Below, one piece after another: positions 1 to 5,331 of a DNA stretch of 6,258 bases. Position numbers and translations under genes: made by a program. Under the pieces are notes generated by a model, which saw only the letters and a program-made list of their open reading frames with translations, was not told where the DNA came from and searched no databases. The stretch spans positions 1 through 6,258 of the forward strand of contig JAPLWD010000034.1 of NCBI GenBank assembly GCA_026396775.1. The letters run 5' to 3'. Numbering within the stretch: the stretch's first letter is position 1; every line of letters begins with the position of its first letter. This DNA is from Candidatus Gribaldobacteria bacterium. Its GTDB lineage: Bacteria > Patescibacteriota > Minisyncoccia > Minisyncoccales > CG1-02-41-26.

Positions 1-800
1 AAAATGCTCTTGCTTTCTGTTCCCTTATCTGGGGAATAATAAAGTTGAATCATAAAATGGTACTTTTTTTCTAGATTGTTAAGAGAGGGGGTAAGAAAAC
101 AAAAGATCCCGTTTCGATCTGTCCAATTTTTTTCGTCCTGTTGTTCTTTATACGATTTCGTAGACAATATCAAACTGGCAACTTTAATATTCTTAAAATC
201 AGAACAAACGGCCTTGACTCCTCCTATTAATCTATCATAAATAGTATATTCAAATTTTGGATTTTCTTTCTGAAAAAATCCGACCACTAAATCCTGCAAA
301 AATTTTCTACCCTCTGGGCCACTATAATCCCGACCGCCACCCAATTCCGCAATACTCAATTCAAAGTAAGGAAGCTTGCCCGCAAGAGCACTATCCAGGG
401 AAACATCCATAAAATACGTTCCAATTAAAGACTTCGCTATCACATTTTTACTTTCATAGGAATTAAAAAAATTATTAGGATACTTTACGGTATATTGCCA
501 ACTCCGATGATTATTATATTCGACAATCTCGCTCTTATAATCCTTCCATGCGCTAGTATCTACCTGGCTACTGGGCACGTTTTGATTGGCAACAACATTT
601 TCTTCTCCCTTGTTATTAGAGGGAGTTTTTTTAGGCTCAACCACTTTTTCCACCTCATTCCCATTTGGCAAAACTTTGTTATCAATGACAGAATTCATAA
701 CCCCAGGGCTTTTCCAAACAAAAGAACCTACCAACGCTATCAATAAGGCGAACGGAATACAAATTAATATTACAACTATAGTAAATTTTGTATTAGTCAT
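1..800 (-). CDS. Membrane-anchored hypothetical protein with extracytoplasmic domain, C-terminus cut by window edge
   Basis: A frame open from an ATG at 800-798 through 266 complete codons to the left edge, with no stop; I translated it by hand across its whole length. Residues 6-28 form one strongly hydrophobic segment (FTIVVILICIPFALLIALVG...) after a short N-terminus with a single Lys, which reads as a signal anchor or uncleaved signal peptide. No convincing lipobox is present. Residues ~35-85 are a polar, Pro/Asn/Glu/Lys-rich linker. From ~85 on comes a folded-looking domain that opens with W-x-x-Y and then a WQYTVKYPNNFF stretch, which resembles the 'fsikYP..w' start of PsbP-like domains common in anchored proteins of candidate-phyla bacteria. 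That resemblance is from memory and is tentative. I infer that the domain lies outside the membrane. No Shine-Dalgarno precedes the ATG. The gene follows the arginine decarboxylase by 79 bases, and the function is unknown. Confidence 0.8.
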   Translation of the reverse strand, partial: MTNTKFTIVVILICIPFALLIALVGSFVWKSPGVMNSVIDNKVLPNGNEVEKVVEPKKTPSNNKGEENVVANQNVPSSQVDTSAWKDYKSEIVEYNNHRSWQYTVKYPNNFFNSYESKNVIAKSLIGTYFMDVSLDSALAGKLPYFELSIAELGGGRDYSGPEGRKFLQDLVVGFFQKENPKFEYTIYDRLIGGVKAVCSDFKNIKVASLILSTKSYKEQQDEKNWTDRNGIFCFLTPSLNNLEKKYHFMIQLYYSPDKGTESKSI

Positions 801-879
801 ATTTTTAAACTTAATAACTTTATTTTTTTACAAGCCCTAATTTAATGCCTAGTCTTAAAAATAAATATTACTACCCTAT

Positions 880-1431
880 CTAGGCAACAAAAACAGCGAC
901 AGCTATTACAGTTGTCCAGAGGCCATCTTTATTACCCAAAGCTGATTGGCAGATATTATTGGTTTTAAAAATTTTACCACTAGCCTGATAAACTTGTTTT
1001 CTCTCATCCCAAGCCGTATCAGAATCAAACTCAATCCCCAAGGTAGTGGCTAACATCGTAGCAGCTAAATCTTCAGCATAATCACCCGCCTTTTTAGCGG
1101 ATTCGCCAAAAGAATGATGCTCGGATAAATAACCATACTCTGCTTGATCCTTGGGCAAAGCTAGCCCAATGGCTGAAGTAATTAAGCGATTAGGCTCATT
1201 AGTGTCCATTCTGGCTAAAACCACAAAAGTAATTTGGCCAGGGCTTAAAAGCTTTTTGCCAACTTGAGGCGAAACAGTTTCACAATTAGGTGGATAAATA
1301 CTAGAAACACAAACTAAGTTACATTTTTCAATCCCTGCCATTCTTAAAGCCATTTCAAAAGAAGCCAGCTTATCTTTATGAACGCCCACTCCTTTAGTAA
1401 AAAACATTTTAGAAGGTACAAAACTACTCAT
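880..1431 (-). CDS. pdaD: Pyruvoyl-dependent arginine decarboxylase (PvlArgDC)
   Basis: Predicted to decarboxylate arginine to agmatine, the entry to polyamine synthesis, in the cytoplasm. The family makes its own pyruvoyl cofactor by self-cleavage between two serines. Numbered from the ATG at 1431 (183 aa), the VSSIYPPNC motif at about 42-50 holds the Ser43-Ser44 cleavage pair and the following proline pair. A small beta chain (1-43) and larger alpha chain (44-183) would result. Downstream, [11 protein letters not shown] (~101-111) carries the glutamate (E104) that matches the conserved catalytic Glu of the archaeal enzyme. The N-terminal [17 protein letters not shown] region also fits the family, and the length is near the usual 155-195 aa. 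A longer reading from a TTG at 1452 adds seven residues; I prefer the ATG because a possible -10 box overlaps the TTG. The stop is TAG. Identification is strong, but arginine rather than another amino acid as substrate rests on family membership. Confidence 0.9.
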   Translation of the reverse strand: MSSFVPSKMFFTKGVGVHKDKLASFEMALRMAGIEKCNLVCVSSIYPPNCETVSPQVGKKLLSPGQITFVVLARMDTNEPNRLITSAIGLALPKDQAEYGYLSEHHSFGESAKKAGDYAEDLAATMLATTLGIEFDSDTAWDERKQVYQASGKIFKTNNICQSALGNKDGLWTTVIAVAVFVA

Positions 1432-1452
1432 AGAGAGTTTATTAAAAACCAA

Positions 1453-1482
1453 ATTATCAACCCCAAAAAAATTTTAGTTCGA
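1453..1482 (-). promoter_or_regulatory. Possible promoter of the arginine decarboxylase gene
   Basis: On the minus strand GATAAT (1458-1453) matches five of six -10 bases. It lies 18 bases after a poor -35-like TCGAAC (1482-1477, three of six matches). Transcription would start near 1446, giving a leader of about 15 nt before the ATG at 1431 and placing the alternative TTG at 1452 upstream of the transcript. AT-rich background makes such matches common, so this is only a candidate. Confidence 0.3.
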
Positions 1483-1557
1483 CATTTAAGGTTCTTTTAT
1501 TGCAATGTACTCTATTGTAATTATTTTATCCAACAACACAAGACCCTCTGCGATTTA

Positions 1558-1633
1558 GTCATTGCGAGGAGCTAGCCAGCAGGCAAGCGACGAAGCAATC
1601 TCAAGACCACTCCTTCCAGTCGCCAGCAACGAC
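1558..1633. repeat. Interspersed palindromic repeat, copy 1 (right half degraded)
   Basis: The segment 1558-1605 aligns with 3042-3091 over about 48 bases with one substitution and two single-base gaps; both begin GTCATTGCGAGGAGC and end GACGAAGCAATCTCAAG. Both are preceded by ACCCTCTG (1543-1550 and 3035-3042), here with seven extra bases before the repeat. The right half (1606-1633, ending CGCCAGCAACGAC) no longer pairs well with the left. The element ends three bases from the stop of prmC and lies in the gap before the arginine decarboxylase gene. It looks like a non-coding REP/MITE-type intergenic element; similar CATTGCGAG...GCAATC palindromes recur in many bacterial genomes (recollection, not searched). 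Confidence 0.8.
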
Positions 1634-1636
1634 AAC

Positions 1637-2416
1637 CTAGCTAGCTCTCAGATAGCGCCATTGATTAAATTGATCGCGATAAAATTCAAATTGTCTAAAA
1701 CCCTGTTTTTTTAAATATTTTTCAAGATCTTTTTTTTGAGCCGAGTCAAACTCTAAATAAATTATACCATTTTTAGCTAAAAAATTCTTGACCAATTGAA
1801 TAAACTTTTTGATAAAAAATAAACCGTTATCTTTGGCTAAAAGAGCTGTTTGAGGCTCATACTGCAAAACAGATTTTTGAATTTTAGCCTTATTTTTAAA
1901 ACTGATATAGGGTGGGTTGGCTAAAATTAAATCGTACTGCCCCTTAATTTTTTCCAAAACATCTGATTTAATCACTTTGAATCTTTTTTTATCAATGCCA
2001 TTTAATTTTAAATTCAGCTTGATTTGTTTCAAACAGTTATCGTCAATATCCACAAAATCGCACTGGCTATTTTTAAGCTGTTTTAACACCGCAATCCCGC
2101 AACACCCCGACCCAGCAAACATATCCAAACATTTTATTCTTACTTTGGATTTTCTTTTTTTTACCTCCTCAATTGCTTGCTTAACCCAAAACTCGGTTTC
2201 CGCTCTAGGGATTAAAGGTTTAAAGCTTAAGTCTATTTTACAATCTAAAAACTTTTTAAAACCAATTAAATAATCTACCGGCTCGCCTGCTTTTAAACGC
2301 TCAATATCTTTTTTAGCCTCCAAAACTACCTTGCCTTTATATTTCTCATTCAAAAGCCAAGTGATTTCTTGGCTAATCAACGAGGTTTTGTTTGCACCAC
2401 GGTTCAAATTGCGCAT
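1637..2416 (-). CDS. prmC: Peptide chain release factor N5-glutamine methyltransferase (PrmC/HemK)
   Basis: Uses S-adenosylmethionine to methylate the glutamine of the GGQ motif in release factors RF1/RF2, improving termination. With the ATG at 2416 the protein is 259 aa. A short N-terminal domain (1-65) contains KAGEPVDYLIGFKKF, followed by the family's PRxETE element (PRAETE, 70-75). The class I methyltransferase core has the SAM-binding glycine loop DMFAGSGCCG (98-107), an acidic strand end VDID (~122-125), and the catalytic/substrate motif NPPY (167-170), then YEPQTALLAKDNG (~186-198). The frame is open back to an ATG at 2485, but that start would bury 113 bases in the HAD gene and add residues with no family likeness. 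Even from 2416 it overlaps the HAD gene by 44 bp, and a TTG at 2380 would remove most of the overlap. The N-terminal domain is shorter than in E. coli PrmC (277 aa). No Shine-Dalgarno is visible; translational coupling to the HAD gene is likely. Stop TAG. Confidence 0.92.
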   Translation of the reverse strand: MRNLNRGANKTSLISQEITWLLNEKYKGKVVLEAKKDIERLKAGEPVDYLIGFKKFLDCKIDLSFKPLIPRAETEFWVKQAIEEVKKRKSKVRIKCLDMFAGSGCCGIAVLKQLKNSQCDFVDIDDNCLKQIKLNLKLNGIDKKRFKVIKSDVLEKIKGQYDLILANPPYISFKNKAKIQKSVLQYEPQTALLAKDNGLFFIKKFIQLVKNFLAKNGIIYLEFDSAQKKDLEKYLKKQGFRQFEFYRDQFNQWRYLRAS

Positions 2417-2993
2417 AGTTAGTATAAGTATATGCTGATCCGCCTTTGCCCTGAAAAGCTTGGGTGGCTCTAACTGAATCATCAATCAATAGAATGTCAC
2501 TGAAAGAATTATGTTGTAATTTTTCTAAAGTGATTTCGAAAAGCTTTCCATTATTTTCGTGTTTTAACAATCCATAATTACAAGAATTAACAATCACCGG
2601 AAAAAAATCAGCGAGCTGATGGCGATCAATGGTTACTTCATTAAAAATATCCATATTATTAGTTACCAAAGCCACTTTAACACCCCTCTCTTGTAATTGG
2701 CTAGCTAGCCCTAAAAGCCTAACTTCTATTTTCATTTGTTGAATACTTTCAACTAAATACTCATAAAGTTTTTGCTCGTCAAAGGCGGTTTGTTGGGCAA
2801 TGAGCTGATTGACTTGAGCCCAAGTTAGCTGGCCTTTCATCCATTGATCTATTTTACCCGATACCGAACCAAAGACATTTTCTTCAATAAAATTATAAAC
2901 CAAAGGAGCCTCTTTTTTTAACCCAGCATAAAAATACCCCGAGCCAATCACCCCATCAAAATCAAATAAAACCGCTTGATATTTAATACCCAT
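2373..2993 (-). CDS. HAD-superfamily hydrolase (probable phosphatase)
   Basis: A 206-residue HAD-like phosphohydrolase. All core motifs are visible: motif I LFDFDGV (9-15) with nucleophile D11 and acid/base D13; motif II VTNN (110-113) with T111; a lysine at K144 or K150 for motif III (GLLKHENNGK); and motif IV LLIDDS (168-173) with D171-D172. The insert between motifs I and II (~20-90) is mostly helical-looking, as in the cap of subfamily I enzymes such as phosphoglycolate phosphatases. Substrate cannot be told from the sequence. The ATG at 2993 lies right after the repeat fragment at 3008; no Shine-Dalgarno is seen (CATAAAGTAT before the ATG). Its 3' end overlaps the start of prmC, so the two are probably co-transcribed; I know of no functional link between this family and PrmC. 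Stop TAG. Confidence 0.88.
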   Translation of the reverse strand: MGIKYQAVLFDFDGVIGSGYFYAGLKKEAPLVYNFIEENVFGSVSGKIDQWMKGQLTWAQVNQLIAQQTAFDEQKLYEYLVESIQQMKIEVRLLGLASQLQERGVKVALVTNNMDIFNEVTIDRHQLADFFPVIVNSCNYGLLKHENNGKLFEITLEKLQHNSFSDILLIDDSVRATQAFQGKGGSAYTYTNYAQFEPWCKQNLVD

Positions 2994-3007
2994 ATACTTT
3001 ATGATGT

Positions 3008-3030
3008 GTCATTGCGAAGATAGAGCGTAA
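3008..3030. repeat. Fragment of the interspersed repeat
   Basis: GTCATTGCGA at 3008-3017 repeats the first ten bases of the full copy that begins at 3042. After AGATA, GAGCGTA at 3023-3029 again resembles the copy (GAGCGTAG). It lies 34 bases from the full copy and 15 bases before the HAD start codon, so it forms part of the leader or promoter region of that gene. It is probably a remnant of a tandem or older insertion. Confidence 0.5.
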
Positions 3031-3041
3031 CACCACCCTCT

Positions 3042-3142
3042 GTCATTGCGAGGAGCGTAGCCAGTAGGCGAAGCGACGAAGCAATCTCAAGCTAAAAGAT
3101 TGCCACGCTCGCCCTCGCCAGCTCAAGCTCACTCGCAATAAC
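3042..3142. repeat. Interspersed palindromic repeat, copy 2 (complete)
   Basis: About 101 bases bounded by imperfect inverted ends: GTCATTGCGAGGAGC at the left and GCTCACTCGCAATAAC at the right. In the middle GCAATCT (3081-3087) and AGATTGC (3097-3103) form a perfect 7-bp stem with a 9-base loop, so the whole element could fold into one long interrupted hairpin. It matches copy 1 at 1558-1605 closely in its left half. It lies between the 71-codon gene and the HAD gene and codes for nothing I can support. Plausible roles are mRNA end protection or weak termination; neither is shown by the sequence. Confidence 0.85.
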
Positions 3143-3212
3143 AAACTTGCCCAATCAACCTAACTGACAAAACCGTTGATATTCTTTAAGTGATGTGAAC
3201 CATTCCTGCTAC

Positions 3213-3428
3213 TCACCCCGTCGTCTTCGGCTTAACCTTAGAGTAATCTTTAAACTCTAAAGATTTAAACAAATTATAATTTTCCCAAATTTGTTCTGGC
3301 TTATATTCGTAGTTTAGTCCTTTACTAGTATACAAATAAACATCTCCTCTGCTATAAGTCCTACCTCCGCCATCGCTACAAAATAACTGCGCCACCAACT
3401 TGCATTCATTGGTTATGACTTCTGACAA
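3213..3428 (-). CDS. Small hypothetical protein overlapping the 609-residue gene
   Basis: A 71-residue frame with a TTG start at 3428-3426 and a TGA stop. It overlaps the end of the 609-residue gene by 16 bp in another frame. The frame is open upstream only to a TAA about seven codons before the TTG, and that stretch holds no ATG or GTG, so the start is not certain. An AAGGAG (3448-3443) lies 14 bases before the TTG, rather far for a ribosome site; translation probably depends on coupling to the gene upstream. The product has two cysteines (9 and 17), a glycine-rich FCSDGGGRTYSRGDVYLY segment (~16-33) and an aromatic, charged C-terminal half with YKPEQIWENYNLFKSLEFKDY (split: YKPEQIWENY then NLFKSLEFKDY). 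No membrane segment or known family was recognised. It reads like real protein, with a normal mix of residues and an ordered aromatic pattern, but could also be the frameshifted tail of the upstream gene. Confidence 0.6.
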   Translation of the reverse strand: MSEVITNECKLVAQLFCSDGGGRTYSRGDVYLYTSKGLNYEYKPEQIWENYNLFKSLEFKDYSKVKPKTTG

Positions 3429-5242
3429 AATTGGCGCAAACGCTCCTTAATAGCCTTTCGACCCTTTGTAGGTTCTTGAAATTCCTTCTCGCACAAAGGA
3501 CAGCGCGAATAAGATTCTTCAATCTTCTTATCAACCTCGCCCCAGCACTCAAGTAGTTTTTTACCATATTCCGCGCCATTCGCTAATAGTATTTTTATAT
3601 TTTCTAAAGGGGCGAGCGCTATGGCCTGATGTCCATCTAAAGATTCCTTGGCATTCTTGATAGTTTCTAAAATAATTTTGGAATCATCGTAACTCAAACC
3701 ATAGTATTGGTGATAATCTTCAATTTGTTTTTCATAGTCATTATCCTTTCCAAGATTATATTGTTCAAAAATTTTTAAACACTCTTTAAATAATTTTTCT
3801 GGGGAAACATTCTCATTCTTATTTTCATAAGCCATATCTTCTGTTTCGTTTTGGGGAAGCTCTATTCCCTCATCCCATTTTTCAAAAGGCAATTCAAATT
3901 TGGCCATCGGGTCAACAGAATAAATATCTTTTTTAACTAGCAACTGCTCTATCTTATTTATATATTTTGAATCGCTAGCTTGTTCAATCAACGCTTTTTT
4001 TACACCATTAGTTATAACAAACCCTTTTTCTATAATAAAATCAACTACTTTACAAACATCCTTAAATTTGTAGCCGTGTCCCTCTTCTACGCAGACCAAC
4101 AATGATTGTTGGTCGCCCCGCGGTTTTACCGATAAAAATAACATATCTTCCTCAACATTCACCATCCAACTTTCTAGATAATTCACCCACTCAAGCCCTG
4201 CGGACTTGCCCAATCTCTGCTCTAATTGTTCCTTGGATTCATTTGTTTCTTTGATCTTTATTTCCGGCAAACCATTCCCCTTTTGGTAGCGCATTAGAGT
4301 ATTAAAATATTCTTCATGGTTATCAAGCCAAACACTTAATTTCAACCTATCATCATATTTATACTCCACTTCATAAATAGATTTACCCACCACTTCCCTT
4401 GGAAAATATTTTCGTCTATTCTCGTCATAGACCCCTTTATACATAGGGCTACGATTCACAGGCAAGCCAAACCAAGTGATTTCGCCGTCAGAAGTAATCT
4501 GTCCATAATTAACAATGGGGAGATTCTTAATTATTTCATCTAATCTGCGTGGCGCAAATTCATTTCTCTCCCATAGCAACCTTTTCACTAATTGCTCCTC
4601 ATCGCCATCTTGTACTATATCGTTCCTTGTATTAACTACGAAATCATCTAAAAGTTTTCCCCTATCTTCAAAAGACATTTGTTTAATTTCTTCTATTTTC
4701 TCCTTATAGCCGTCAACCCAACTAGCGTAATAACGATGCGTTTCGTCATATCTTCGTGTTTTATGCTTTAAATTGTCCACAACACTCTGTATAGCTTCTC
4801 CTATCTTTTGCTGAGCGCTTGCTTCAGCTTCCTTTAACCATTTTTGATCAGGTTCAAGTACCGCATCTGTTAGGCGATATTCAACGCAATAATTGGTGGT
4901 GTCAGTCTCATATTCTGTTGCATCATACATCGCATTGTTTTCCCCCGTGCTCCATCCCATATTATTAGCATACAATTCAGGATTATAAGTTAATATTACA
5001 GAAAGTTTGCCAAGGCCGACATTAACTTTGCGAGGCTGACAATTTTTTCTAAAAAAATCAAGCGCTTTGCCGAGCTCCTCTATATTGTCTCCCCCCTTAA
5101 AAGGTAATTTTTCTGTTTCTGGATTCGAACTTTTTAATCCGTCTAAATCAACGATCCCAAGCTCCCTTAGATACTTTTCTGAAACATCGTCTGTAAACTC
5201 CGTAAAGCTTTCTTTTTGTTTTTGTAAAAATTCATTTTCCAT
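3413..5242 (-). CDS. Large hypothetical protein with C-terminal CPxC motif, unrecognised
   Basis: A 609-residue, soluble-looking, charged protein with no signal peptide or membrane segment; I do not recognise its family. Visible layout: acidic N-terminus (1-70); a compact segment with GLGKLSVILTYNPELYANNMG (positions ~76-96, key residues YNPELY and NNMGW); a Glu/Lys-rich likely helical or coiled-coil region (~132-240); a beta-looking part with NYGQITSDGEITWFGLP (245-261) and WLDNHEEYF (305-313); a further mixed region (~350-440); an acidic linker (~455-480); and a helical C-terminus. The end carries CPLC (C581, C584) and C606, which resembles a treble-clef or zinc-finger knuckle but shows only three cysteines. 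ATG at 5242 is the first start after a good promoter and has no Shine-Dalgarno. The stop TAA (3413) lies inside the following small gene. No catalytic motif was seen, so no function is proposed. Confidence 0.85.
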   Translation of the reverse strand: MENEFLQKQKESFTEFTDDVSEKYLRELGIVDLDGLKSSNPETEKLPFKGGDNIEELGKALDFFRKNCQPRKVNVGLGKLSVILTYNPELYANNMGWSTGENNAMYDATEYETDTTNYCVEYRLTDAVLEPDQKWLKEAEASAQQKIGEAIQSVVDNLKHKTRRYDETHRYYASWVDGYKEKIEEIKQMSFEDRGKLLDDFVVNTRNDIVQDGDEEQLVKRLLWERNEFAPRRLDEIIKNLPIVNYGQITSDGEITWFGLPVNRSPMYKGVYDENRRKYFPREVVGKSIYEVEYKYDDRLKLSVWLDNHEEYFNTLMRYQKGNGLPEIKIKETNESKEQLEQRLGKSAGLEWVNYLESWMVNVEEDMLFLSVKPRGDQQSLLVCVEEGHGYKFKDVCKVVDFIIEKGFVITNGVKKALIEQASDSKYINKIEQLLVKKDIYSVDPMAKFELPFEKWDEGIELPQNETEDMAYENKNENVSPEKLFKECLKIFEQYNLGKDNDYEKQIEDYHQYYGLSYDDSKIILETIKNAKESLDGHQAIALAPLENIKILLANGAEYGKKLLECWGEVDKKIEESYSRCPLCEKEFQEPTKGRKAIKERLRQFCQKS

Positions 5243-5262
5243 ATAAAAATTAATATATAATA

Positions 5263-5290
5263 ATTATATCATGGAGAAAATTAGTGTAAA
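5263..5290 (-). promoter_or_regulatory. Extended -10 promoter for the 609-residue gene
   Basis: On the minus strand TTTACA (5290-5285, five of six -35 matches) is followed after 16 bases by a perfect TATAAT (5268-5263). The last three spacer bases are TGA, which gives the extended -10 signature TGNTATAAT. Transcription would start near 5256, leaving a leader of about 14 A/T-only bases without a Shine-Dalgarno before the ATG at 5242. It sits in the 89-base gap after ychF and indicates that the 609/71-residue pair has its own promoter. Confidence 0.7.
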
Positions 5291-5331
5291 CTCTCCCCCA
5301 AAGTGTTCAAATCTTTTAATTTGATAACCCA

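Noticed and set aside
495..840. Two overlapping plus-strand frames (495-746 and 586-840)
   Set aside because: They lie opposite the long open minus-strand frame of the membrane-anchored protein, have no ribosome site and no family likeness.
846..886. Perfect 7-bp inverted repeat TGCCTAG/CTAGGCA around the decarboxylase stop codon
   Set aside because: The 27-base loop is too large and there is no T tract, so it is a poor terminator; a protein-binding site cannot be shown from one example.
1378..1575. Plus-strand frame of 65 codons
   Set aside because: It runs antisense to the arginine decarboxylase start and into the repeat; composition is not protein-like.
1917..2273. Plus-strand frame of 118 codons
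   Set aside because: It is fully antisense to the conserved methyltransferase core of prmC, including NPPY and the SAM-binding loop.
1558..3142. CRISPR array
   Set aside because: The repeat copies are about 1.5 kb apart with genes between them, are palindromic throughout, and there are no regular spacers or cas genes.
3154..3180. Inverted repeat ATCAAC/GTTGAT after the 71-codon gene
   Set aside because: Only six pairs with a 15-base loop and no U tract; not a supportable terminator.
2994..3212. tRNA or other structured RNA gene in the intergenic gap
   Set aside because: No cloverleaf arms, T-loop consensus or CCA end found; the structure is explained by the palindromic repeat.
3213..3215. 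Recoded TGA (as in some candidate phyla)
   Set aside because: Only one gene ends in TGA; no conserved gene needs TGA read through, and glycine and tryptophan are coded normally.
4515..4709. Plus-strand frame of 64 codons, Ser-rich
   Set aside because: Shadow of the Glu/Lys-rich region of the 609-residue gene on the other strand.
5307..5324. AT-rich hairpin TCAAAT/ATTTGA with a 6-base loop after ychF
   Set aside because: The stem is short, with a single G-C-type pair per arm, and lacks a following U tract on the minus strand; expected often by chance in AT-rich DNA.
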